Assembly: GCA_028641055.1 (NCBI GenBank)
Contig: CM054057.1
Span: 579,480,610-579,544,609 of the forward strand
Direction of reading: 5' to 3'
DNA: 64,000 bases
DNA from: Alopecurus myosuroides
Lineage: Eukaryota; Streptophyta; Magnoliopsida; Poales; Poaceae
The notes under the pieces are model-generated. The model had not been told where the DNA came from, did no database searches, and was given only the letters and a program-made list of their open reading frames with translations. Below are positions 12,201 through 22,200 of this stretch, one piece after another. Made by a program: the position numbers and the translations under genes. Position 1 is the stretch's first letter. Every line of letters starts with the position of its first letter.

Positions 12201-13973
12201 GCCGAGGCGCCGGTGCCACAAATTGTTGGTGGTGATGGACAGGGCCGACGAAGGTGGTGTCTTGGAGCCGAAGAATGGGTACAGATGTCCGGAGCTATTG
12301 GAGCGAAGAAGAGTGGTCTTGGTGGCTAGATCCTTCACGGAAAAACCGAACGGGTCAAATTCAATAGAGACAAAGTTATCACGAGTAAATTGACGAACAG
12401 AAATAAGATTGGTGACGATGGATGGTGAAACAAGAACATTTTGCAAGTGGAAAGGTAGAGATGAAATTTTAACAGATCCTACGGCGAGGACAGGGATTTT
12501 GGACCCGTTTCCGACAGTGATATGTTGAGAATTATGCCTTAAAGAGGGATGAGTCGAGGTCAAGTTACCCATACTGCCGGTGACGTGGGAAGAAGCTCCG
12601 GAGTCCATGAGCCACTCTGGCTGTGGCTGCTCGGGTGTGTTGCTGGTGGCTTGGTGGATCATGGCGGCGTGGTCGTAGGAGTACGGCGGGGTCGGAGCGG
12701 ACGGATGCTGCTGTGCGGGCTGGTGGAAGTAGTCCCCCCCGGAGTACATGACCGGATAGGCTTGCGAGGGCACGCCTGGTCCGGGTCCGAGGATGCTGTT
12801 GGCATTGGGAGGAACCCAGGGAGCACGCGGCGGCGGGAAAGGTATGCTCATCGGAGCAAAAAATCCCAGCCAGGGCTGCTGTGGCGCGGTGTTGTACCCG
12901 GGGCCGCCGCGTCCGCCGCGGTGACCGCGGCCGCCGTTGTAGCCGCCTCGCTGGCCGCCGTTGTAACCACCGTGCTGGCCGCCGTTGTAGCCACCTCGCT
13001 GGCCGCCGTTGTAGCCACCTCGCTGGCCGCCGTTGTAGCCGCCGCTGTACTGGCCACCGTTGTTCGGAGTGGTGGACGGGCTGCCGTACTGGCCGCCGTT
13101 GTAACCACCACGCTGGCCGTTGGACTGGAAGCCACCGCGCCCGCCGCGATCGGCATGGGCACCGCGATCACCGCCATGCGCAACCATGGCGTGGGAGCCC
13201 TCGTCCCGCTGCTTGTGATCGATCGTCTCTTCCGCGATCTGAAGCCGAGAGCACGCGTCGGGGAAGGGCGGAAGGATGCCGGCTTGCATGATCTCCACTT
13301 GGAGAGCAAATTTCTTGCCGGCGCCGTCGAGGAATTGTTGAGTGAGCGCCCGGTCGTCAACGGGATCCCCAACGTCGGCGAGGTCGTCGGCGATCGACTG
13401 CAGCTTGCTCGCATAGGAGGCGATGGACAGATCGCCGCGAGAGGTGGACCAGAATTTGCGTCGGAGATGGGCAGACCGAGTGGTCTGGTGGCCGTGGAAG
13501 AAGCGGTGGAGCCTGGTCCAGGTGGAGCAGGCGAGGCCATCGGGGTCGGCGACAAGTCGATGCAGGTCGTCGTTGAGGGTGGCCAGAAACCAAAGAGATA
13601 TGGTGATGTCGACCTTGCGCCAGGCGGCGTCGGGAGCACGAGGAACCGCGCCTTCGGTGACGTGATCCAGAGCCTGATACATGGTGAACAGGAACATCAT
13701 GAACTGCCGCCATTTGTTGAAATTGGTGCCGGAGATGGAGACCTTGAAGGTGATGTAGTCGGTGATCCGAACGTCGTTGATGTCAAGGGGGTTGGAAGAG
13801 GAGGCGGGGATGGCCAGAACCCGCGATGGGGTCTCCGTGATGACTGGAGGAGGTGAAAGACGAGTGGGGTTGAAGGTAGATCGAGAGTTGAGGGGAGTTT
13901 GGGGATCGGCGTCTAGGGGGCTGAGGGTTGGCATGGTTGCCGGAGACGAAGAAGAAGAGGTGGAGTTGGCCAT
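9291..13973 (-). CDS. Copia Gag-Pol polyprotein, 1560 aa, intact
   Basis: One uninterrupted frame encodes all proteins needed for copia transposition. Order with approximate residues: Gag (UBN2-type) 60-255; Gly-rich region 265-360 with GGYNGGQ repeats; aspartic protease [12 protein letters not shown] near 455; GAG-pre-integrase with His/Cys zinc residues near 587-626; integrase core with D653, D715, E751 (D,D35E spacing); a Pro/Ser-rich linker 880-1010; reverse transcriptase from about 1060 with YVDD near 1239; RNase H 1400-1520 with SDADWAG. I start at the ATG 7 bp inside the primer-binding site (MANSTSSS), because an earlier in-frame Met at 14045 lies in the LTR. No CCHC knuckle is present in Gag. 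The stop codon is inside the 3' LTR. Confidence 0.93.
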   Translation of the reverse strand: MANSTSSSSSPATMPTLSPLDADPQTPLNSRSTFNPTRLSPPPVITETPSRVLAIPASSSNPLDINDVRITDYITFKVSISGTNFNKWRQFMMFLFTMYQALDHVTEGAVPRAPDAAWRKVDITISLWFLATLNDDLHRLVADPDGLACSTWTRLHRFFHGHQTTRSAHLRRKFWSTSRGDLSIASYASKLQSIADDLADVGDPVDDRALTQQFLDGAGKKFALQVEIMQAGILPPFPDACSRLQIAEETIDHKQRDEGSHAMVAHGGDRGAHADRGGRGGFQSNGQRGGYNGGQYGSPSTTPNNGGQYSGGYNGGQRGGYNGGQRGGYNGGQHGGYNGGQRGGYNGGRGHRGGRGGPGYNTAPQQPWLGFFAPMSIPFPPPRAPWVPPNANSILGPGPGVPSQAYPVMYSGGDYFHQPAQQHPSAPTPPYSYDHAAMIHQATSNTPEQPQPEWLMDSGASSHVTGSMGNLTSTHPSLRHNSQHITVGNGSKIPVLAVGSVKISSLPFHLQNVLVSPSIVTNLISVRQFTRDNFVSIEFDPFGFSVKDLATKTTLLRSNSSGHLYPFFGSKTPPSSALSITTNNLWHRRLGHPSNTTISHLPLDFLTSCNKDASTVPPSSPICEACQLGRQARLAYPTSHSFTTAAFQLIHYDLWTSPIVSFSGYKYYLVVLDDYSHYSWTFPLRNKSDTSPTLQRFFHFVLTQFNISIKCLQCDNGGEFISNTLRDFFSQRGACFRLSCPHTSPQNGKAERIIRTTNDIVRSLLLQASLPRPFWVEALHTATHLLNIRPSRSINFSTPHFTLYGVHPSYDHLRVFGCLCFPNLYATKEHKLAPRSARCVFIGYPREHKGYRCFDLTTRRVIISRNVIFDESQFPYISTDAHSTPGAENPIQTPPTNRIPLGSRSPPTSYSQTNRPSPASHPTASSSRSEPPRDAFSPATPPPDALSPPPTSTATPAPTPTPRTHPGSATSAPVPPDPGESASPGAPSPPHGVPPNPTTPRLPPKAIPVAAPENPHRMITRAKSGYFMPKQNFSLHATTQLISPIPPTYRSALKDPNWHAAMLDEYNALMRNDTWSLVSRPAGVNVVTGKWIFRHKFHPDGSLSRYKARWVVRGFTQQHGVDYGETFSPVVKPSIIRVVLSLATMQSWPIHQLDVKNAFLHGHLHETVYCDQPSGFVDPTHPSHVCRLHKSLYGLKQAPRAWFHRFTTFISSIGFVASKSDPSLFILKNGSSLAYLLLYVDDIILTANSTPLLHSIIHSLKNEFSMSDLGDIHHFLGINVHRTHDGLFLSQQQYALEILERARMLHCNPIATPIDTRSKLSSQHGRPFSDPSLYRSLVGALQYLTLTRPDLSYAVQQVCLFMHDPKEPHYNLIKRILRYVKGTSHYGLQLHKATSCDLVAYSDADWAGCPDTRKSTSGFCVFLGNNLVSWSSRRQQTVSRSSAEAEYRAVANCIAESCWLRQLLQELHQPPARATVVYCDNISAMYMSSNPVQHQRTKHVEIDLHFIRDRVALGEARVLHVPTSSQFADIFTKGLPTVVFQDFRTSLNIVSSVVPTAGGC
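12914..13130 (-). repeat. 24-bp coding tandem repeat in copia gag
   Basis: Units close to CTGGCCGCCGTTGTAGCCAC repeat with a 24-bp period and encode successive GGYNGGQ(R/H) units on the minus strand. The repeat keeps the frame open on the opposite strand too, which explains the long but meaningless antisense frame there. Confidence 0.85.
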
Positions 13974-13992
13974 AGGTGTTGCTCTGATACCA

Positions 13993-14165
13993 AGCTGAAT
14001 AATGGATCTCGATGCTTGTTTCATTGATTGACCACAGTAGTACATATACAGAGAAGGGTGAGTCGTGGGAGCGGAAGCCCAGCGCTCGGATCCGATAGTC
14101 TAGGGCCTAACTTATCTATCCGTTACACAGCCTATACGTGACAGTACAACATCATATATTCAACA
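13993..14165 (-). repeat. 5' LTR of the young copia element
   Basis: The 173-bp LTR is identical to 9124-9296 over its full length. It is followed directly on the element strand by the tRNA-Met primer-binding site at 13981-13992. The target duplication TTTTT lies at 14166-14170. Confidence 0.95.
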
Positions 14166-14545
14166 TTTTTTTGGCATCAAGAGTTTCGTAGATCTGTATT
14201 ACCAATATATGTATCTCTGAACTTTTTAGATCTCGGAGCAGTCTAGTTCTTACTCTGAACTACAGCCTAGTCTAGCAATTTGTTTTTGTTTTTAGCTTCT
14301 CCAAACAGTGTTGTACTCCAGAATGTCTCTGTGGGACTAGGTATTTATCTTCTTTTTGTCGTTCTTTTTGTACTCCAAGCTGTTAGCAAACATGCCATGA
14401 ACTCATCAGGAAAAGAGCAATTCACAACCACCAAATCAAACGATTCAAATTCACATTCAATATTCAATATCATACATCCATGGATTACATCAGACATCAG
14501 AAGAATTGCAAAGTGCTACCATGTTTCGTATATGCCGCACACGAA

Positions 14546-14860
14546 TTAGCGCATGAACTCAGCAACGCTCTCTGCTGCTGCTTCAGGTATAGCACCATTG
14601 CCACGCTCAGTCAGGTACAGATCGCCGTCGGGTAGCGCCGAGGCCCCCGGCTCACCATCGGGTGCAGCAGCACCGCGGCCGCCGGGTCATTTTCGTGTAG
14701 TGCTACGCTGAGGCAGCCTGGTCGTCGTCACGTCGAGCAGCGCCGGCTCGCCGTCGCATGGGGACAGCGCGGCCGGCGGGTTGATGTCGCATGGGGGCAG
14801 CGCTGCCGGAAGCCGGGACCAGGATGGCAGCTTGGGGACCTTGATACGGTCATGTAGCGC
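14546..14860 (-). pseudogene. Minus-strand coding remnant, unrecognised
   Basis: Read on the minus strand, one frame runs from about 14860 to a TAA at 14546-14548, with a single in-frame TGA near 14697. The C-terminal part reads naturally (LPDGDLYLTERGNGAIPEA, ending ESVAEFMR). The N-terminal part is Pro/Ala-rich (IKVPKLPSWSRLPAALPPCD). I do not recognise a family. It could be the last exon of a decayed gene, with 14171-14545 as its old 3' UTR, or a chance frame in GC-rich DNA. Confidence 0.3.
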
Positions 14861-16185
14861 ACGTCACCGGGTGTCACACATAGAAGTGCGGCGCCGGTGA
14901 GCGGGGTTTCACAAATCTCAGAATTTACAAGCCCTACGGCTGCGGGTGGGTCGTCTCGCGATGCCGAAATTGCTAATTCCCAGGGTGCGGGACTCTAGGC
15001 ATCGGCGTTGCACATATAAGTGTGGCACCCTCGTCTAGGGTGTCGCACTTAAATTTTTCACACAATCAAAATCCTAGAATCCATAATGAACATCTATCAC
15101 AACAATTTCAGCACGGACAACAATCATTATTCCACGTTAACATCGTAAGTAGTGAATGCATCCCAAGTATTGAATACATACATGGTTCATGCCGCTAATA
15201 AACCCAAGCGGTATGTACGCAACCACAAGCCGTATGATCCAGATTCAATACATATCTTGCTTGGTTTGTTTCACAAACCTGTGTGTCCCTAAGCCCTCGT
15301 GCTTTTTGAGGAGGATATATTTAACGTGGAGAACAATTCTTGAGACGAGTCTATTTTGCTTCGGTGCAACAATATCGTAAAAGAGGGCAATCAAATCAAG
15401 TATGCTCCTATCATGAACTTCATGGTATTTTTTGCAGTTTCCCCCGTGTCATCACAATTAGAGTATGAACTTGGCATGTTTGTTTTAATAGTGCAATAAG
15501 ATGTCCCTTCAGTTCGATGAAGCCGAGAAAGCAACCGCCTACCCTCGTGACAAGAAGGGTAACATTGCTTTTCGGTAGCATCTCAAGGTTAGACATTTGA
15601 TCTTCTCGGTGTGCATATTTAGTGTTTAGTTTCACTAAGAATTTGTTTGTCAATGTTACAGCGTAGTGTTATTTTTTTTACGAACAATGGCTCTTTTGAT
15701 TGGTTGTCGTAACGTGTATGATGTCATGCCCACCGATGCGTGCTAAAATGACACATCTTTATCTATGTTTAAATCGTATATTTATCATAAAAATGATAGA
15801 GATATCACTCAAGACCCGCCACTAATTACTAATGTGCAATTTATTTGCAAATCTTCATGTCATTATTTTTATTGTAGACATTGGACACGAAATCAAGGAA
15901 AACCAAAGCTAAAACGAAGAAAAAGATAGAGATCATAAAATCAATTAATTCTGCCCTCGCAGGACACTTGACGACCACAGTATGGTCAGTGGCGACTGTA
16001 CTGCTCACCGTACCGCTGTCATAAAGGACCCTTAGGTCAAATCGACTAAAAGTCTCAACAGGACCCAGAGCCAATTCGCGAACGAAGTCGCCCGAAACAA
16101 CCCCCAGAGAAGAGACACATCATTTTCCCTCTCCACCGCCGCCACCGCCGTCCTCTCCACCAAGACCACGAAGTGCTGCCGCATC
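14861..16185. other. Intergenic stretch, no feature recognised
   Basis: No domain-bearing frame, RNA gene or clean transposon end is seen. Two short phrases about loss of a terminal CAC (GTGTCACACATA, GTGTCGCACTTA) recur near 14870 and 15040, which may mark an old inserted element. Confidence 0.4.
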
Positions 16186-16189
16186 TCCA

Positions 16190-16500
16190 CCGTAACTACA
16201 CCACATCATCTCCACCACCGCCGTAGTTATAGCCATACTTCTACTTTGTAATCTAGATCTCACCGCGATTGACAACATTGTAAGAACTATCGATCTATTC
16301 AATCTAAGTACTATTTTTGTTGTAGTGTTTTCTAGTGCTGATATGATCGCGACGTGTGAATAGTCCCTCTCAGGCAATGAGCTGAGGCCTAACTGTACTA
16401 AATCTAAATGTGATAATTATTCTAATGAGTTCATCTATGTTATTTTTGTGTGTTCTATTATCTGTGCCTTGCTCCTAGCACTTGTCATGTATCCAAGACT
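16190..16500. repeat. Dispersed repeat, inverted partner at 44820-45100
   Basis: The segment AATCTAGATCTCACCGCGAT through TCTGTGCCTTGCTCCTAGCA matches the reverse complement of 44820-45075 with substitutions and small indels throughout. The shared order includes GTAAGAACTATC, CAAGTACTATTTT, TCTAATGAGTTC and TGTGTGTTCTAT. The phrase just upstream (CCACCGCCGCCACCGCC) resembles a 5' UTR, so the unit may be a gene-start fragment copied by a transposon. Confidence 0.65.
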
Positions 16501-16867
16501 CCGAAGAGTGATCAACATAAAGATATAGTGAGAGTGAAGTGAAATGTTGATCGGGAACGGCCGTGACAGGAGAATCAGTAAGACTGCTGGAAGCGGATCT
16601 CTCATGAACTAACAATGACATCACCGTGCTTAATGTTTTTGTCTTTCTTTTTAGAACTAAAAACCAAGGCAACCCTGCGAGACGGAACGAATACAGGGCC
16701 ATGTACACATGTTGTCTATACCATGTTTTTTTTTCATAAACTAGATAATTGTTCTAGGGTTGCTATGAATGAGCCAACCCTCCACGCATGCACCTCTGCT
16801 GGTCTGCCTCTCGCTTCCATGTGGTGGTTTTTCATGGGATGAGTTTTTTTATTAGAAGTGTGGAAAA

Positions 16868-17640
16868 ACTAATGTGTGAAGAGGGACATGGATTTAAGGA
16901 TGGATGAAGGGTGGAGAAAATGCATACAATTAGTAAACGAAATGATACAACCTTTCTCGATAGTAGAGAAAGAACATCTAATATTTTCTACAATATTTTG
17001 TTTCGGTTCCATTCTTATATTTCTTCTCTATGTTCAAGCGGTGATTAATTTCTTCACCTCTCTCCACCCTCCTTACCCTACTCTCTAAACAACGGTCAGA
17101 AATTTGACAACAAAATTATGTTTTTTTCTCTTTAAAAACATAAGCATCTATATACCTATGATACATTCTTTGATGGTGTTTCCAATCCAACATGTGAATT
17201 GTCATCAAAACATATATATTTTTTATGATTTTACCTTTCCATGTTGATTAGTATATGCATAGAGACACATATCATACAATTATATAATATATGTGTGCAT
17301 TGCGGGTGCACAATTACGAGTGTGGAAAAAATAATGTTAATTATGGTAAGTTGACTAAAAAGGAAAATAATAGTGATGATTAATTAGTAGTCTGAAAATA
17401 ATAATGTTAATTATGATGATGATTATTATTGGTGAAAAAAATGAAATATAATTAATGTGTGAAGAGGGACGTGGATAAGGATGGACGAAGTGTGGAGAAA
17501 ATTCATATGGTTGGTAAGCGGAATGATACATCCTTTTTAGATAGTAGAATAATAACATCTAATTTTTTTTGCAATATTTTGTTTCGCTATCATTTTTATA
17601 TTTCTTCTCTATGCTCAAGCGGTGACTAATGTTTTCACCT
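16868..17640. repeat. AT-rich ~585-bp tandem repeat, family shared with 55935-57425
   Basis: The unit starts at TAATGTGTGAAGAGGGAC (about 16870) and restarts at about 17452. It holds TAGTAGAGAAAGAACATCTA, TTCAAGCGGTGA and TTTCCAATCCAACATGTG. Related units lie at 55977-57345 and 58128-58400. No coding signal or clean terminus was found; one boundary phrase is GTGTGGAAAAACTAATG. Confidence 0.65.
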
Positions 17641-17869
17641 ATCTCCACATGATACCTTCGATACGGATTTCCGAATATAGTATGCGTGTTTTTGACGATC
17701 ATCTTCCGTTTTGATAATTAAATGACAACATACCTATTGATCTAACGTTTACTTGTTATTCATGAAAATGCCCAGGTTCATAAGGTTTACATTCTCTATG
17801 GGTTACATTTTTATTGGGATTGAAAAGAGATCAAAATGACAAACCTGGGAAGTGGTTTTTGCATGGAGC

Positions 17870-18420
17870 GGAGGCTCCGGTGAAACCACCGGAACCTCCG
17901 CCCCAGCAATTTTTCCTGCACTACCCAGGCGCGGGCCTCCGGTGCGGCTCTGGTGTGGGGTCCGCTAAAACTGCGCTCGGGTGCATACGAGCGGAGGCCA
18001 GGGCGGAGCCTCCGGTGAACTTCCGGTGGGCGGAACCTCCGGAGCCTCCGCCCTCTCCACTGGCGCAGTGGGGGGTTGGCCTCTGGTGGCGCCTCCGGTG
18101 GTGACTCCGCCAAAACGGGGCTCTGTTGGATAAGAGCGGAGGCTCCACCGGAACCTCAGGTGTGACTCCGGTGGGCGGAACCTCCGGTGAAACCACCGGA
18201 GCCTCCGCCCTCTCCACTGGCGCAGTGGGGGGTTGGCCTCCGGTGGTGGCTCCGCCAAAACGGGGCTCTGTTGGATAAGAGCGGAGGCTCCACCGGAACC
18301 TCCGGTGGGCAGAGCCTCCGCCAAAAGCACCGGAGCCTCCGCCAGCAAAGTTACCAGGAAAGGGTAAAAAAGGGTCGCGCTAGTGCGCACAAGTGAAGAC
18401 CACCGGAGCCTCCGGTGCTG
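17870..18420. repeat. GGAGGCTCCGGTG inverted-repeat array, 5' LTR
   Basis: More than ten short phrases of the type GGCGGAGGCTCCGGTG and their complements CACCGGAGCCTCCGCC alternate, separated by filler such as CTCTCCACTGGCGCAGTGGG. Adjacent copies can pair into stable hairpins. CCG trinucleotides make it rich in CG and CNG methylation sites. It sits immediately before the LTR TATA box. Confidence 0.85.
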
Positions 18421-18454
18421 CGTGGGATACTCAAACGGCCACTTGGGAAGGGGC

Positions 18455-18462
18455 TATAAATA
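18455..18462 (+). promoter_or_regulatory. LTR TATA box
   Basis: TATAAATA within GGGGCTATAAATACCCC follows the hairpin array in the 5' LTR. The same box is at 43600-43607 in the 3' LTR. It is the likely core promoter of the element; the context itself forms a small palindrome. Confidence 0.7.
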
Positions 18463-19167
18463 CCCCTTCCCCTACCTCATAAATGCTAAGCCTTTCCCCA
18501 CTCTCTCTCCTAGCCATCAATGAAAGTTTCAACCTTCTAGATCTCCCTCTCCGACCACCCAAACACTCCCATACTTTGTGGAGAGCTATAGGAGACCTAG
18601 ATCCACACTTCCACCAAAGGAATTTCAAATCCATCCACCACATCCTAGTAGATCTAGAATCCTACTTGAGGCCTAGAAACCTTAGTAGATCTTGTGCTTG
18701 TAGATTCCTTCTTGTTGCAAGAAGCTTCGGATTGCTTGAGAGCCTCCATCCATCTTGTGGAGTGACCTCGAGCTCATGTAAAGGTTTGGTCAACGCCTTC
18801 AAGTCGACCTCATAGTGGAAACAAGAATCTCCCTCACCGGAGAAGTTCAAGGAGAATAAGGTGTCCACAACCGTGCTATTGAGGAGCGCCTAGGTGGCTC
18901 CCCACCTCTCCAACATAGACATACTTATCTTGAGAGGGAACTACGGAAAACATATCCTTGTCTCCTTGTTTACACTTGTGGTTTATCTTATTGCCTTTCG
19001 TTTTACTTCCGTTGCGTATCTTATCTCGTATCACTTAGGTTGCTCACGTAGTTGCACATCTAGAGAACCTTACTTTATCTTGCTTAGCCATAATTAAAAG
19101 GAAAAGAAGAAAAAATGGTAGTCAACCTATTCACCCCCCCTCTAGTTGACCATAGTGCACTTTCAAT

Positions 19168-19180
19168 TGGTATCAGAGCC
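19168..19180 (+). other. Primer-binding site, initiator tRNA-Met
   Basis: TGGTATCAGAGCC begins two bases after the 5' LTR ends at 19165 and matches the complement of the plant initiator Met tRNA 3' end. Confidence 0.9.
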
Positions 19181-19217
19181 ACGACTCTTACTAAGGGCTT
19201 AACTGCCTAAGAGTATA

Positions 19218-22200
19218 ATGGTTAATGAAAATGCGCCAGACGGTTCTAATGCGGAAATCGCCAAAATGACCGACACTATAACTAACCTACAAGAAACGGT
19301 TGGAACCCTCCAAACCGAATTGTCCAAGGTTAGCTCTAGTGTTGGTTTGGAGGTTTCTAGCATAAAGAAAATGTTGGAGGCCATGATGGGGAAAACCAAG
19401 GAGCTAGAGGAACCACCTCTCACCGCCGATGATGTTAGCTCGGATGAAGAGTCCATTCCAGACATCACCGAAATGGAATCTAACATTGTCTTAGCCAAGG
19501 CGAAAGCCAAGGCAAAAGCCGATAAAAAGGCTAAGAGCGGTGGGAGCTCCGAAGGCTCCACGTCTCAATCGGCTAAAGGTTCGGGGTCTAACTCAAAAGT
19601 ACCACCACCTCACAATTATGACACTATCCATCCCATTGCCACAATGCCACACATTCTAAATGTTGGACTTCCTCCCATGCTTAACATTAATGAATTCTCT
19701 TCTTGGAAGTTCAATATGGAGTCTCATATTTCAGGGTCTTGCACCGCATTGTGGAGAAGTGTTCTCCATGGATTTCATCCCCACGATGCAAGAAACTTGA
19801 CTCCAAGAGAAGATGTGGAATTTCAACTCAACAAGACCGCTCTTGTCACTATCCAGAAGGCTCTCCCAAGAGAACATCTTGAACACATCCACGGTATCAA
19901 GACTGCCAAGGAGGCTTGGGATAAACTTGACACTTTGTTTCAAGGCAATGCTAGCATTCAATCCTCCAAGTATGATGTGTCTCTCGACAAGTCCGAGAAC
20001 TTCGTTATGCTTGAAGATGAGAGTCCAGAAGAACTATATAGAAGAGTTGTCACCCTTGGCAACCAATTGAGGGATTTTGGAAAAGAGGAGATCTCCGATG
20101 AGTGGATCAAGAGGAAGTTTGTCAAGTCCATAACTCCATTTGACAAGAACCTCTCTACGAGCATCCGTACAAGATCGGACTACAACTCCCTCAACTCAAT
20201 TGGTGTTCTTAGTGAGTTCATAGCCATATCCCTATCTCACAAGAGCGCGGATGATGCTCTTGCTCGCTAAAGAGGAGGTGGAAAGTCTCCCAACCTCGCC
20301 TTGAAGTCCAAGGAGGTTGCTCGGATAGAGGAAGTGGATGAGGATGATGAGGATGATGAGGACTATGAAGACACATACAAGGGTGCTCACAAGTGTATTG
20401 CTCTTGCCATGCATGACTATTGGAAGAGATGGGAGGCTCACAAGGCCGGCGCTCCTAGACCTTCAAGAAACAAGATCTATAAGAAGAAGGCGGAGCGGCC
20501 AAGGACATGCTTCAATTGTGGAAGTGCAAATCACTTCGTCAAGGAGTGTCCTTTTGAGCCAAGAGAAGAGAATGAAGGAAAGCTTGTTGGCAAGGACAAG
20601 AACAAAGCTCCACAAAATAATAATCTCGCGAGAAGAGTCCCAAGGGATCTATATGTTAAAGAAGGCCCTACATTGGAAACATACTACTCCGGAGATGAAG
20701 GAGAAGATGAAGTCGTAGGTGTGGCCCACGTCGCCATAGCTACCACTTCCTCTTCATCGGTCTCTCTATTCGAATCCCCCAATGAGAAGGCATTAGTCCG
20801 ACCTACATGTCTCATGGCAAAAGCCACCGCGGTAATATCTTCCACCTCCAAGTCTGTTGCTACTAGTTCTCCCTCATTATTGGATTGTGTTGAAACCATT
20901 GTGGATAATGAGGAGACCAAAAATCTTAGCTCTTGGCTATGTAGTCTTGAAGGTGAAACCAAGGAAAAGGTAAAGGCCCTATTAAGGCAACTTGATGATG
21001 CTAACTCTCTCATAGATGAGAAGGAAGAGATCATCACGACCTTGGAAAGCTACGGTGGTGGTCATGAGAATCATGACAATGAGCTTGTAGAAGCTCTTGA
21101 GAAAGAAAGATCCTTGAGAGCCTCTCTTGAAGAGAGACTATCTAGTCTAGAAGAGACTTATGCTATTAGTGTTTCCAAGCTTAGGAAGGATAATGAAAAA
21201 TCTCTTGCTTTACTTAAGATTTGAAGAAGAAGAGTTGAAGCTAGGAATAGCTCATGAGAAACTTGTTGAGAATCATGAAAAACTAGAAAAGGAGTTCTTG
21301 TCTCTTAAAGAAATTCATGACAAACTCACCAAGTCTCGAAATAAGCTTCTAGCTCAACAATCTAATAAGCAAGTTACATCTTCATCTAATAGCATTGTTA
21401 CCATGCCTACCTCTTGTACTACGACTAACATTGTAGGAAGAGAGAAAGTTATCAATGATGCTATAAGCTCTCAAGGAGCCAAGAAAGGGAAAGAAGGACT
21501 TGGCTTTGTTGCCAAGTCAAAGAAGAAATCCAAGAGTGTCACTTCCTCCTCTAAAAATGTTGTCTTTGTGAAAGAGGGAGAGGTGACCAAGGAGAAGGAG
21601 ACCAACGCCATTGTAGGTGGTGATACCTCTAGGGGGAGCATCACTCACAATGATTTCGCCAGAAAATATAACCCATCTTATGTTCTTATGAAATCTAGAG
21701 ATGGACATGTTTATGCTAAATACGTTGGTACTTCTTATGGTGATGATTATCATTGGACTATTTGGGTTCCTAAGACCCTTGTTACTAACAAAATAGGACC
21801 CATTGAAGAATGGGTACCTAAATCAAGAATTTGATCTCTTGTAGGGAAGCGCTTCCGGTGCGGGTAAATGGACAGTGGATAGTGGTGCATCCCAACATAT
21901 GACCGGAAGCTATGACGCAATGAGAAATATTGAACCTCCACTACCTCACCTCAATTGAGTTACTATTGGTGACAAGTCTGAGCTTAAGGTATTGGGACGA
22001 GGCAAGGTGGCTATCTCAAATAATTTATCAATTGAGAATGTTCTCCTTGTTGAGTCCCTTGGCTATAACTTGATGTCCGTTCTCCAACTTGCGAATTGTG
22101 GCTTTATCTCTTTCTTTAATAAAGAGAATGTGATTGTCACTTGGGAAACAACTCTTAAAGTAGCCTTTGTTGGGTTTGTCGAGAACGACATGTATGTAGT

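Larger units (their letters stand above)
9124..14165 (-). mobile_element. Complete young Ty1/copia LTR retrotransposon
   Basis: A 5042-bp element on the minus strand. Both LTRs are 173 bp and I find no difference between them. The 5-bp target duplication is TTTTT at 9119-9123 and 14166-14170. The primer-binding site TGGTATCAGAGC (initiator Met tRNA, minus strand, 13981-13992) abuts the 5' LTR, and a seven-G polypurine tract (9297-9303, minus strand) abuts the 3' LTR. The element begins TG on its own strand but appears to end in CT rather than CA; this boundary is the only one that gives a matching duplication. A single frame covers Gag through RNase H. Identical LTRs and an unbroken frame point to very recent insertion. 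Confidence 0.95.
17693..19165 (+). repeat. 5' LTR of the SIRE-like copia element
   Basis: A 1473-bp LTR beginning TGACGATCATC and ending GTGCACTTTCA. It contains a GC-rich hairpin array (17870-18420) just upstream of a TATA box, then a transcribed leader. It aligns end to end with 42836-44310. Confidence 0.93.

Noticed and set aside
12549..13856. 435-residue plus-strand open frame
   Set aside because: It is antisense to copia gag and kept open by the 24-bp GC-rich repeat; its Ala/Val/Arg translation has no domain.
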